Assembly: GCF_000001735.4 (NCBI RefSeq)
Contig: NC_003070.9
Location: forward strand, 24,599,971 to 24,663,970
Length of the DNA stretch: 64,000 nucleotides
Source of the DNA: Arabidopsis thaliana
Lineage: Eukaryota; Streptophyta; Magnoliopsida; Brassicales; Brassicaceae
Direction: 5' to 3'
Of the stretch, positions 1-10,262 are shown piece by piece (position 1 is the first letter of the stretch; every line of letters starts with the position of its first letter). The notes beneath the pieces were generated by a model. The model was not told where the DNA came from, searched no databases, and saw only the letters and a program-made list of their open reading frames with translations. The position numbers and the translations under genes are program-made.

Positions 1-385
1 GTGATTCATATGTAAGCAAGAAGAACACTGAAACCAAAATATTCATAACCCTCATATTATCTCACTAGCAAACTAAGTAAAACTACAATCTCTCCTCCAA
101 TTCATCATATATAACCCAAGATCAAATGGATTCAACCACACAGTATACCAAAGTGAGCTAATCAAAAACTAAGAATCAAAATTCATTCCTCAACACAAGA
201 CAGATTAAATCTTCACCTTTTCATCTACCTCAAACCAACAAGATATAAAGTTCAACACTTTAAATTGCTTAAAAGCAGAGTATGATCAACTAGTTAATAA
301 ACATTGACAAACAAAGTAAAACTACAATCTCTTGTTCAATTCATCACATAGAACCACAAGATCAAATGTTACAAAAACGCTAACC
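1..385. other. 3' flank of the Hikeshi-like gene
   Basis: No coding potential is visible. The stretch holds the 3' untranslated and downstream sequence of the minus-strand Hikeshi-like gene. A segment of about 58 bases near 72-129 is repeated with changes near 311-369, offset by about 240 bases, so the distal 3' flank seems to be duplicated. Confidence 0.5.
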
Positions 386-1057
386 TTACAAAGCAAAGCT
401 TTTGAGGAAATCAGGATCACGTTTAGCTTTCTCCTGAAACTTCTTAAACCAACGATCCAAAATATCCATAGGAACAACCAATTTACTTCCATCAACACCA
501 CAAAAAGACTGCATAAAGTTAAACAAATTCTCTCCAACTTTCATAGCCAATTTCTCAATCCTCCTCTCCGCAACAACATCCAACGACCTCAACGCTGCTA
601 CATCCTCCACCGAAACACCGATCTTCGCCGATAAGGAACTCGAATCACCCGCCGTGAGTTGCATCTTCGCTGCACTACCAGGTTCAGGCCATTGAAGTGA
701 TAAAACAGCAGAAGGTCTAGCTAAAGTTACAGCACCACAGAACACAAAAGCTGATCCTGGAGATTGAACATAAACAGCTAAAGCTTTATCTGGTGGAAGA
801 TTGAAATTGTTTAACAAGAAGATACACATCTCTGAGATTTGATCATAAGCTTCACCTGTAAAAAAAGAAAAAAGGTTGGATTTTTCGATTAGGGTTTTTG
901 ATTTTGGGAATTAGGGTTTTGAAAAGTTTGGTTTTTGGGGAGATGGGTACTTACCGACGAAGTGGTTCATGTCGAGAACCCAGTGGAATGTGTCGATTTG
1001 AGTGAAGGTTGAGATGTCTATTGGGAAACTTCGATTGGGGAAGACGACTCCGAACAT
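386..1057 (-). CDS. HLP1: Hikeshi-like HSP70 nuclear import factor
   Basis: Hikeshi proteins carry HSP70 into the nucleus during heat stress; the Arabidopsis homologue has been linked to thermotolerance (recalled). Two exons: 1057-955 starts at the ATG, and 855-386 ends at the stop. The intron opens with GTAAGT and closes with a CAG. The joined frame gives 190 residues, close to the roughly 197 of human Hikeshi. The start MFGVVFPNR matches the family's N-terminal pattern, and the C terminus with a WFKKF-type helix also fits. The 147-residue frame that begins inside exon 2 is only part of the protein. A pyrimidine-rich tract lies upstream of the start. Family assignment is strong; the symbol is from memory. 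Confidence 0.88.
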
Positions 1058-2183
1058 TGTTGAGTTTTTGGTTTTTTTGAAAGGTTTTGATTTTTTTTTA
1101 ATGTGAGTGAAGTTTTAGTTTATGTTGGTGATGGAGTGATGGAGTGATGTAGATGATTGAAAGAGAGAGGGTGAAGAATTTGAAGATGGTTCTAGAAGAT
1201 TTGAGAAAGAGCTATGTACTCCGCACGAAGACTTTTTTTTGTGTGACCGCGGAAAAGATTAACGTTATTTTATTTTTTGGAAATTTCATTTTTCTACCTA
1301 AAATCATGTACAATAGAGGTGTTCAATAAATAAGAAATTCAACAGTTGAACCATTACAATAAAGATGTTGAAAAAGAAAAAAAAACTTATGTGGATTTAC
1401 TTCTGTTAAATATTTTCAACATGTTGAAACCAAAAATATGGGATCATAAATGACACATATTCATTTCTGATTGGATATTAAAATTTTTAATCTCACCCTA
1501 ACTATTTAACATCAAGTATACTAAAATTTTTATTTATATATATTTTTATATCAAAATTCATCATATTTTTTTTCTCTATAAATAGTTTTGTATTTATTAA
1601 ACAAACTATTGGAAATGTTAAAAATTAAATAAATATTAAATTAGTAGGTGGTCGAGAAATTTATGACATGGAGTATGAAAAAAAATAAAAAAAAGTGTTG
1701 AAAAACCAAACCAATGTATATAGTCTAAGGGATGATTGGTACACCATCTATTCACGTATGAAAAATATGATTCCATTACTCTCTGCTATTTGAGATATTC
1801 ATCAAGTTTGATTTACATATTTTTACGTTTGCAAAAAGTATATACTTAAAACTAGTTTTCAGCATTTTATTTCATAAAAACTTTAACTAATTCAATTCGC
1901 TCCGTCATTATTTCAGTTACTCCATAGTTCCGTTATTTATTTGACGTATTAATGAGGTCTTTCGTTAACCAAAACAAAATTATAATTTTCCTGTCTTATT
2001 CCATTAGACCATTACGCGTTTGGCATAAAGAGGCAAACTCACGTAAACCAATGTTGACTTTTCTTTTTTCGTTTGTTCTTTTTTCTTCTCTAACTTTGTT
2101 CGTAATAAGTTCAAAATTTTGTTTACTTTGCAATTGCAAAGAAACTTCTCATTACATTCCTTCACCATAAGCTTTGCCACTCC
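1058..2183. other. Divergent intergenic region, Hikeshi-like / TIR-NBS
   Basis: AT-rich spacer between two divergently transcribed genes. No gene is seen. W-box core motifs (TTGAC), the usual WRKY binding site, occur on the plus strand at 1941-1945 and 2054-2059, the second about 130 bases before the TATA box of the TIR-NBS gene. The rest is low-complexity A/T. Confidence 0.45.
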
Positions 2184-2193
2184 TCTATAAAAG
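2184..2193 (+). promoter_or_regulatory. TATA box of the TIR-NBS gene
   Basis: CTATAAAAGG lies 58-67 bases before the ATG at 2251. This is the right distance for a TATA box with a leader of about 30 bases. It is the only strong TATA match just upstream of this gene. Confidence 0.65.
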
Positions 2194-2250
2194 GTTCCGT
2201 AAAATGCTTAAACAGACACATCTCTTTGAATCTGTATTTTGAAACCACTC

Positions 2251-4603
2251 ATGGCTGCATCTACTTCTTCTTCTTCTTCATCATCATCTTCTTCTTTATC
2301 TTCTCCTTCACCTTGCACATGGAGATACATGACTTTCACGAGCTTCCATGGACCAGATGTCCGCAACACATTTCTTAGTCATTTGAGGAAACAGTTTAAC
2401 ACCAATGGAATTACGATGTTTGATGATCAAAGGATGGAGAGAAGCCAAACCCTTGCCCCTACTCTCACGCAGGCGATTAGAGAATCGAAGATCTACATCG
2501 TCTTGCTCTCGAAGAACTATGCTTCATCGAGCTGGTGTCTTGATGAGCTATTGGAGATTTTAAACTGCAAAGAAAAAAGAGGACAGAGAGTGATGACAAT
2601 CTTCTACGGCGTAAATCCATCTGATGTGCGGAAACAAACCGGAGAATTTGGAATCGCTTTCAACGAAACTTGTGCTCGTAAAACAGAGGAGGAGAGGAGA
2701 AAATGGAGCCACGCTTTGACCTGTGTGGGCAACATAACCGGAGTACACGTCCAAGACAGGTTTGTATTTTCATTAAATTACATTTTGTCTTGCTTCTGAT
2801 AGAATAGAACTGAAATCATTAAGGGGTTTTTTTTTGAACGAGTATTAGAATTTGTGATTGAATGAATGATGGATATTAGAGATAGATGTAGGGGTGGGTG
2901 GACAATTTTTGGTTTGATTTCGGTTCGTTTTAGGTTTTTTTTTTTTTTATAATAAAAATTGAAACCATATAGAAACAGTATGTAATTCAGTTTGGTTATA
3001 GTTTAGTTTTCACGTTTTTCGGTTTTATAAAAATTGAAACCATATGCATTTCTATTCTGTTCGGTTTTGGTTTGGTTTCCCACTTTTGCAAGTAATTATA
3101 TGCTTTTATATAAAAATATATAAGTTTGATGCGCATAAATAAAAGTTAACGAAGAATAAAAATAATAAATCAATAATCTTCTATATATTACAAGAGGGTT
3201 TTTGGTGATTATGTGTCATGCCCACAATTACTCTCATCTATATTTTTTTTTTTACTATCCATCTTGCCAAATATTTTTAATTCTATATACTACTTATTCT
3301 TATGAATTATATTTACCAAAAAATTAAATATCTCGAATTTACAAATTAGAAAACTTATATATTTTTTTATATATTAAATGCATTGTGTTTTTTTTTTTCA
3401 ATTGAAGAAAATAAACAATATAAACATATAGTTTAGGCATTTTAACACCGACAAATTCTTTCATATATTATAAATATTTAAATTAAAACTGCAAATTTTT
3501 AAGTCTAAATTTATATGAATGACGTAAATACTATTTTGTTTTTATAATATAAATCATTAAAATATTCAAAATTTAATTTGTAAGTTTATTATAGACTAAA
3601 CAGTCGCGTTATTGCATGATATTTTTACATAGCATTATTTTAATTTAAAATATTTTAGCGTATTTACAGAATTTAGTTTTGACATATCGGGATTCAATAT
3701 AAAAACTTGACGTACATGGGACATGGCACAGATTCTTACCTAGTTTTAGATTACTAATAAGTCAATAATTATAAGTCCAATAGAATTTTGTAATGATACT
3801 ATTATTAATCACTGTCTTTTAGGGACGATGAGGCAAACATGATCGAGAAAATTGCAACTGATGTCTCAGAAAAACTGAATGCTACAGAGTCAAAGGATTT
3901 TGATGAAATGGTGGGAATTAAAGCTCATTTGACGAAAATTGAGTCTTTGCTATCTTTAGATTATGATAAAGTTAAGATCGTTGGGATCTCCGGTCCTGCA
4001 GGCATTGGTAAGAGTACCATTGCCAGAGCCTTACATAACCTACTCTCTAGCAGTTTTCATCTTAGTTGTTTTATGGAAAACCTTATTAGCCAAAGCAACC
4101 CCCATAGTTCTCTAGAGTATAGTTCGAAATTGAGTTTACAAGAGCAACTTCTCTCACAAGTTTTGAACGAAAAGGACATTAGGATACGCCATTTAGGTGC
4201 GATACAAGAAAGGCTACACGACCAGAGGGTTCTTATCATTCTTGATGACGTGACGAGTCTAGAGCAACTAGAGGTTTTGGCTAATATCAAGTGGTATGGT
4301 CCTGGAAGTAGGATCATAGTAATCACTAAAAAGAAAGATATTTTGGTGCAACATGGTATCTGTGATATATACCATGTGGGTTTTCCAACAGATGCAGATG
4401 CTCTAAAGATCTTTTGTCTATCTGCTTATAGACAAACCTCTCCACCTGATGGATCTATGAAAATTCATGAGTGTGAAATGTTTATAAAAATTTGTGGCAA
4501 TCTTCCATTGCATCTACATGTTTTGGGGTCGGCGCTTCGGGGAAGGAGTTATGGCAGAGTGCAGAGTTTGTGTAATCTAGTGTCTCTGGCTGATTTTGTA
4601 TAA
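2251..4603 (+). CDS. Truncated TIR-NBS (TN) immune receptor
   Basis: Plant TIR-NBS proteins act in pathogen sensing or signalling; many TIR domains are NAD-consuming enzymes. Exon 1 is 2251-2759 and exon 2 is 3823-4603, giving 429 residues. After a run of ten serines the TIR domain spans about 26-165. It keeps SSSWCLDEL with the putative catalytic glutamate at about E99, but its first strand reads MTFTSFHG instead of the usual DVFLSFRG. The NBS has a P-loop GPAGIGKST at about 227-235, kinase-2 VLIILDDV at about 306-313, a [13 protein letters not shown] motif and a GNLPL motif near 395. It stops about 30 residues later, with no ARC2, MHD motif or LRRs. The ATG at 2251 is chosen; the frame upstream has only a TTG. 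The intron is 1.06 kb and contains a Helitron-like insert. Likely At1g66090. Confidence 0.88.
3177..3743 (+). mobile_element. Non-autonomous Helitron-like element in the TIR-NBS intron
   Basis: The segment begins TCTTCTATATATTAC just after an A and ends with CTAG just before a T. This is the end structure and A/T insertion site of Arabidopsis Helitrons (ATREP-type). Near the 5' end lies AATGTG-like sequence followed by TCATGCC, and near the 3' end a small palindrome CATGGGACATG. No coding sequence is present. Ends were assigned by eye; the family is not determined. Confidence 0.5.
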
Positions 4604-4660
4604 AGCAAGACTCTATTTTATGTACTACTTATTGCAATGCTCTCTTTTTGATAATTTTTT

Positions 4661-4909
4661 CATACACCCTTCTATATTCTTTTCGTTGTTTGTAGTGTTG
4701 TAATTTGTAAACTTTCTTTATTATGAACATAAACATCTATGTAAAAAGACTACAATTTAGAACTTGTCTATTATGAATAAATTGTGTTTAGTGGACGTTT
4801 TTTGTTTTGTTTCAGAAACTTCAATTTCCATCACAAACTGGGATTTTCAATGAAAGTATTTTAGTCTCAATGTTGTTCATAGATTTATGACGATAAGTTG
4901 AAAACAGAA
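4661..4909 (+). repeat. Dispersed direct repeat, copy 1 (pair at 8832-9080)
   Basis: About 250 bases beginning CATACACCCTTCTATATTCT align with small gaps to 8832-9080 in the same orientation. Shared blocks include CTTTATTATGAAC, ATGAATAAATTGTGTTTA and TATGACGATAAGTTG. The TATGACGATAAGTTG block recurs once more at about 4926-4940. The two copies are 4.2 kb apart and bracket the thionin gene. Copy 2 lies in the 3' flank of the DUF577 gene. Confidence 0.85.
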
Positions 4910-5146
4910 AAAGAAAACAAAGAATTATGACGATAAGTTGTGACTGATTTACTAATGAACAATTCTTGGGTTCATCCGTAGGTGAACAAATTTCATTCAC
5001 CATTTTTAATAACCAATCAAAATATAACAATATGTATGTCATATTATATTTAAAAATAAATCAAAATTAAATTATACTATACTCACTCTTACCTATTGTT
5101 ATTTTGTTTCGATTGTACTTTTACATACTAATTATATCAGTTTTGT

Positions 5147-5306
5147 TGTTTTACCTTTTTTGATAACAAATTCATGTAGCTTTAGATCAAATTCTGTATT
5201 TTTTACATCTACACATATAATATTATTGTTTTACCTTTTTTGATAACAAATTCATGTAGCTTTAGATCATTTTCTGTATTTTTTACATATACACATATAA
5301 TATTAT
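5147..5306 (+). repeat. 80-bp tandem repeat, two copies
   Basis: Two adjacent copies with a period of exactly 80 bases: TTACCTTTTTTGATAACAAA starts at 5151 and again at 5231. They differ at only a few positions. No coding potential. Confidence 0.9.
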
Positions 5307-5374
5307 TGTGTTTGGAACATGGAAATTCGAAAAATGATGCATTTTGCTCTATGACTAGAAAACTAATTTGAAAA

Positions 5375-5673
5375 GGGAAAAATTGAAAAATAGTCACTTT
5401 TTCAAACATTCCAATAATCACTTTACTATTCACAATTTGAAAAGTAGTCACTTTTCACTGTTTGATTTGTACACTTAGATCTGTACAACATTTTTAGTGT
5501 ACAAATGTATATAAAAATACACAACGTACACTTACATCTGTACAATAAAAGTGTTGTACAGATCTAGGTGTACAAATCAAACAGTGAAAAGTGACTACTT
5601 TGCAAATTTTGAATAGTAAAGTGACTAGTTTCCCAATTATGTTCTGAAAAGTGAATACTTTGCCAACTCACCC
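5375..5673. mobile_element. Foldback (MITE-like) element, probable Mutator type
   Basis: Almost the whole segment is a long inverted repeat. Positions 5442-5495 pair with 5547-5600 with few mismatches, and weaker pairing runs out to a terminal GGG at 5375 and CCC at 5673. The flanks ATTTGAAAA (5366-5374) and ATTCGAAAA (5674-5682) match at 8 of 9 bases. A 9-bp target duplication with GGG ends is typical of Mutator-like elements. No protein is encoded. The palindrome is certain; the superfamily is inferred. Confidence 0.7.
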
Positions 5674-5905
5674 ATTCGAAAATTGGTTCTCTCTCTCTCT
5701 CAAAATCTCTTATATGAAGTATCGAGGATCTTCACAGAAATTATACACCGATTAAATATATTATAAACGGCAGCAAGCACGATTATCTTAACATGTCACA
5801 AACACGACGATTATTGAAAACATGAAATATACAACACTGTAAAAGATGACGACGATTCACGCCCTTCACCACAGATGTACGTGGTATCTTCATGGATATG
5901 GTGGT

Positions 5906-6503
5906 CTACGCATTTTCAACTGCATTCATAGAGCCCTTGGTACAGACTGTAGAACATGCCATGGTACATTTTTCAACTTCTCCATTCACGATTTCACTTG
6001 CATCTAGTCACCAAAACAAAGTTTGAATGGATTATTCTCTTGTCGATTTGTTTTTTAGAAAATGATAATAATGATAATGAGTTTGAGGAGTTTGCTTTAC
6101 CGGAGTTCTGGAGAATGGTTAAAGCACCGCAAACAGAGGATACACACCCCAACTTGCAGTATTCAGTGACAGCATCACCTTGAGACAAAAATCAAAATCA
6201 TGAAATGAAATTTTGATCCGTACGTGTTGTAACAAATAACGTGCGTAAGAAAAGCAAAATATTAATCAATCTACCTGTGTTTTCGAGAATGTCATTCGTA
6301 TATCCTCTAGGACATGTCGACTCACTAATGTCAAGACAACTCGAGTTGCGTATACAGCTTGACGGGCTACCTACCGCGAAGAGGCAAGCATTATAGAAAG
6401 TTCTAGCCTGGATGGACGGACAGCAAATATTTGCGTCAACTTGATTTTGTGCCATGAACAGACTCATTATGAGCACACTTACAATCAAAGTCTTGCCTTC
6501 CAT
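5906..6503 (-). CDS. Plant thionin precursor (PR-13 family)
   Basis: Thionins are small secreted disulphide-rich defence peptides made as preproteins. Three exons: 6503-6275, 6178-6101 and 6003-5906, each with GT..AG borders. Together they give 134 residues, the usual length for Arabidopsis thionins. Layout: a signal peptide of about 24 residues; a mature domain starting with the paired cysteines of an ICCPS motif and holding six cysteines; then an acidic cysteine-rich C-terminal pro-domain starting near DILEN. The mature part keeps the family tyrosine but has few lysines or arginines, so it should be much less basic than classical membrane-active thionins. The start at 6503 is the first ATG; the frame extends to a GTG at 6530 that is not used. 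The gene looks intact. Likely At1g66100. Confidence 0.9.
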
Positions 6504-6770
6504 CTTTTGATTGATTAGTTGTTTGATCACAAAAATGTATGTGGGAGAGTTGTAAGCTTGTATTGATGAAATGGTGAAGAAACAAGGCCCGCTTAAATAC
6601 TAGTTGGTCTACAATTTGCAACCACAAATGTTTGATACCTTCATCATCACATACTCTATACAAGACCCAGCCATATAAATTTGACTAGTTTAGGTCCCTT
6701 GGCTGTAAAACCATGTGCATTTTTCTCATGTTATTTTGAAAAGAATAAAAAATTTGGTCCCTATCGCAAG

Positions 6771-6844
6771 ATCAATGCCTACCTGCACCTTCGGAAATTC
6801 TATCAGCAAATTCAATGCCTACCTGCACATCCGGAAATTTTATC
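6771..6844 (+). repeat. Short tandem duplication, 40-bp period
   Basis: TCAATGCCTACCTGCAC followed by a CGGAAATT block starts at 6772 and again at 6812. About 32 matching bases recur at a period of 40 with few differences, and AGCAAATT lies between the copies. Confidence 0.85.
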
Positions 6845-7501
6845 TTCTTCTCTTTTTTTTTTTTTTTTAAATAGGAAGAGAAAAAACTCTTTAAATTTTG
6901 TGTTACAATTCACTATTCCGTGTTAGTATTTCTTGTTATATTTTTGCATGGTCGTGCTAACCGTATATGTATAAGTAGTTTCTTATAACTTGGTTTATGA
7001 CTATGAGAATTTAGAAGTGGAAAAAGTGGGTCTTTAGTTTTAGTGATTAGGATTTTAGTTTTTTTTCCCCTATTACTTTCAATGGCGTGTAAAGATTTCC
7101 TTTTTTTCTTTGCATATTTATCAATAATGCCAGAGAGGTGAAGGGGAGGGTGGTGTCCTTGTTGCTGTCCCCATTCCATTCCCTCCATAAATGATAGATC
7201 GTGGCTTGGATTAGCAACAAGATGAGGCAGTGAATTGTTTCGCTCATATCTTGTGTGATGCTTGATCGAAGGAGATTAACGTAGGGTTCCATCTAGACTA
7301 TGTAAAAGAATAAGGAAAACCAAAGATGTCTAATCTAGCTTACCTCAAAGTAGACAAGCATGTGTGATACCGCAACCCTGAATTCTTGCCCTAATCTGGC
7401 TTAGCTCAAAGTTGGTAATAGTTTGCTCTAAATATATTATGAGTATTAGAAGTTTGTATCACTTCTCGTGTAAATATTTTGAATTGGAAACAAACGATTC
7501 A

Positions 7502-7553
7502 ACTGTTAAGATTTAGTTTTTTTTTTTTTTGGTAAGGACTGTTAAGATTTAGT
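7502..7553 (+). repeat. Target-duplicated poly(T) micro-insertion
   Basis: The 16-mer ACTGTTAAGATTTAGT occurs at 7502-7517 and again at 7538-7553. Between the copies lie only thirteen T residues and GGTAAGG. This looks like a target-site duplication around a tail-only retroposon insertion in minus orientation, or a filled break. Confidence 0.8.
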
Positions 7554-8831
7554 TGGTTACTTGGATAATATAAACTCTTGTGTAAAATAACTAAAAATGA
7601 ATTATACTGTAAACAAAAATAATAGATCTCTGTTTTTGGCCTCTTAAGTGTTTATCTTCTGTAAGATGAAGCGTATAAGTAGATTAAAATCATGAAAAAA
7701 ATTTTTGTAAGAGAGAGAAGTAGTTCTTAAACAAGAACTCATGATCTTTTAATAAGAAATCCCATATAAACATGTCACTAAGTTATTAGTTTAATTTTCA
7801 AATAAATTTAAATTTAGTTAAATAACTAAAATCTAGGGAATCTTTCAAAAATGGTCAGATTTCAGATGAACAAAGAAAGTAGTATCCAAGTTGAAAATAA
7901 AGTGAAGTAAATAAATATTACAAAAGACATGTTTTTACCTGTTCAATAAAGCGGGGTACAAAAACCTTCACAGCAAGCGAGGGCCAAAATCCCCAAAAAT
8001 GCAGAAAAACCTCATTTATAAATGCAAATTGACATATAATTTTGTTATAATGTACTTTTCAAATAAGAATTTAAGATTATTTAATATGTTATTATTTTTT
8101 GGATGTGAGAAACTCACAAATATACCGTATAAGCTTAACATATGTATTTTTGATTTAAATTTTTATCAAAAGTTTATGATATTTTTTAAAAAAATCTAAA
8201 AACTAAAAAAAGGTTATAAAAAAAACAATAATAAATAATAAGAACCATTTTAGACTAAAAATTGAATCTTGATTATTATTGAGAAACTAAACGTCAGCGG
8301 CGCAAGTTTCAAAAGGCTTTTTATATCTTTTCCTGTTAAATGTTGCATTTCGACTTCCCTTTTACACTACAATGCTCAAAGGAGAAGTTAATACACCCTA
8401 TCTTGATTCAATACTCCCTCTGTTTTTCAATATTTGTAGTTTAAGGTTTTTGCAGGAAATCTATAAATCTCATTTAATTTATCTCTTTCCTATAAAAACA
8501 TCATTAATTACAACTAATCCAACCAATACAAATATATGATGTAAAATATAATTGGTTAAAAACTATTAAATACATTTAATGTTTGCCTAGAAAAGTGAAA
8601 ATAACACTTATATTGAAAAAAATAAAAAACTTTTAAACTACACTTAATTAGAAATATATCATTAGTAGAATTACGACAGTTAGTATTTGAATGGTTTTGG
8701 CAATTGATTAATTTAAACTTTGTTAGTAAAGCATTTATCTTGAAATTTGTTATCAACATTGGTTACGTATTCATAAAGGAAGAGTAGTATTTTCATTGAT
8801 TTATAGTCCTTGACATTTTTAAATGTGCTTT

Positions 8832-9080
8832 CATACATTCTTCTATATTCTTTTCGTTGTTGTTTTTTGTGTGTTGTAAACTCTCTTTATTATGAACAAA
8901 AACATCTATGTAAAAGTTTATAATTTAAAACTTGTCCATTATGAATAAATTGTGTTTACTGGACGTTTTTTGTTTTGTTTTTGAAACTTCAATATTTCCA
9001 TCAAAAATTGAGATTTTCAGTGAAAGTATTTTTTCTCAATGTTGTTCATAAATGTATGACGATAAGTTGGAAAAAAACAG
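8832..9080 (+). repeat. Dispersed direct repeat, copy 2 (pair at 4661-4909)
   Basis: Second copy of the 250-base sequence described at 4661. It lies about 150 bases beyond the stop codon of the minus-strand DUF577 gene, so it probably began as part of that gene's 3' flank. Confidence 0.85.
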
Positions 9081-9230
9081 ATTTATGACATTAATGGACT
9101 GGAAACATAAGCGTCACAAAGCGTCAAAGCGAATCCATACCAACATGAATAGACACAAGAACGACCCTATTTGTACATGTCTTCAACAAAATCAAGACTT
9201 AGCTTGTCACTAAACAAAACTCTCATTCTC

Positions 9231-10262
9231 TCAATAAAAAAACTGATTAAGCAAAGCCTGATTCAATTCATGACCTCCCATGTAATACCTCTCAAGAATT
9301 TCGTGAATCAAAGTCACCATCATCATCGTAACTTCACCAAGTCCATTAATCCTCAGCATCATCAAACCTAAACGTGACACAACTTCATACTCAGCCTCAC
9401 GAAACCTCAAAGCTTCTCTTCTCACTTTCTTCGCAACTCTAACAAACCCTTTACGCACAACAATCTCTCTTCTCTTCACATTAACCATCTCCCAAATCGA
9501 TTTCACAATCACGTAAACCAAATCCCAAACCAAACTCTTCTTGTCCAAATTCACAAGCTGAAGTATCAAACTAAACCCAGCTTCTAAAGCTAAACACCAT
9601 TCTTCTTCATCATAATATTGATTCATCAACAACACACTAACAATCTTTAAACCTAGACCATTATCCAACAACGGCATTAAGAACTCTTCATCAAGGACTG
9701 TTGGCAATTCACTGAACATCAAGAGAGCTTTTTTATTCCCATCTAATGAGAGAATATAAGAACAGAGCTCGTCCCAAGGTTTGTCTCCAATGAAAACATC
9801 AACACAGACACGAGATACGATTCTTGAGAGGAGTTTAAAGTCTTCATATGAAGTTTCTTGCGAGAGAAGGCAAGTACTTACACGGTTCTTGATAACATCC
9901 AAAGACTCTGTTTTTAAACCACCACGGAAATCGTCGATATCCGTGAGAAGTGAATCGAGAAGATAGAGTGAGAAAGATCGAATCTTTGGGGTTATATCGG
10001 TACCGGAACTGTAGATTTGGAGGAGTTTTGAGACTAAGATATTTGGGAAATGTTTTGTGAAGACTTCATAGAGAAGCTTTGAAGATGAAGAAGATTGCTC
10101 TGTTTCTTTGCCGTAACAGAGGGTAGTGACGAGTTTTGTGATTTCGGTGATGTCACGTGTTGCGAGAATCTCTTTTGCTTTGTTTCCGATGTAGATACGT
10201 GATGCGGTGAGTGGTGGAGGAGGGTTTGACGAAGAAGCTACGTCGTAATGATGAGAAGTCAT
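9231..10262 (-). CDS. DUF577 family protein, function unknown
   Basis: A single-exon gene of 343 residues from an ATG at 10262 to a stop at 9231. It is mostly helical, leucine- and valine-rich sequence, with no signal peptide, no clear membrane segment and no catalytic motif I recognise. I assign it to DUF577, an Arabidopsis/Brassicaceae family of helical, ARM-like proteins whose members often lie in local clusters. Another family member should lie just outside the window (recalled as At1g66060). An A/T-rich TATA-like stretch (rc of ATATATATGATTT, near 10378) lies about 115 bases upstream. It is an intact, non-overlapping frame, so a real gene is very likely; its role is unknown. Likely At1g66110. 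Confidence 0.82.
   Translation of the reverse strand: MTSHHYDVASSSNPPPPLTASRIYIGNKAKEILATRDITEITKLVTTLCYGKETEQSSSSSKLLYEVFTKHFPNILVSKLLQIYSSGTDITPKIRSFSLYLLDSLLTDIDDFRGGLKTESLDVIKNRVSTCLLSQETSYEDFKLLSRIVSRVCVDVFIGDKPWDELCSYILSLDGNKKALLMFSELPTVLDEEFLMPLLDNGLGLKIVSVLLMNQYYDEEEWCLALEAGFSLILQLVNLDKKSLVWDLVYVIVKSIWEMVNVKRREIVVRKGFVRVAKKVRREALRFREAEYEVVSRLGLMMLRINGLGEVTMMMVTLIHEILERYYMGGHELNQALLNQFFY

Larger units (their letters stand above)
4604..5365. other. Intergenic region 3' of the TIR-NBS gene
   Basis: No gene is seen. It contains one copy of a 250-base sequence repeated near 8832 and an 80-base tandem repeat (both listed separately). Confidence 0.5.
6504..9230. other. Intergenic region, thionin / DUF577
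   Basis: No convincing gene. It contains a 40-base tandem duplication near 6771, a hairpin-bearing, less AT-rich block near 7040-7300, a poly(T) micro-insertion at 7502-7553 and copy 2 of the 250-base direct repeat at 8832-9080. The short frames at 7999 and 8556 have random-looking A/T-rich composition. Confidence 0.5.

Noticed and set aside
386..829. 147-residue frame as a full Hikeshi-like gene
   Set aside because: It begins inside exon 2; a clean intron joins it to an upstream exon with the family N terminus.
6504..6530. Extended N terminus of the thionin
   Set aside because: The frame upstream of 6503 starts only with GTG, and the signal peptide begins at the ATG at 6503.
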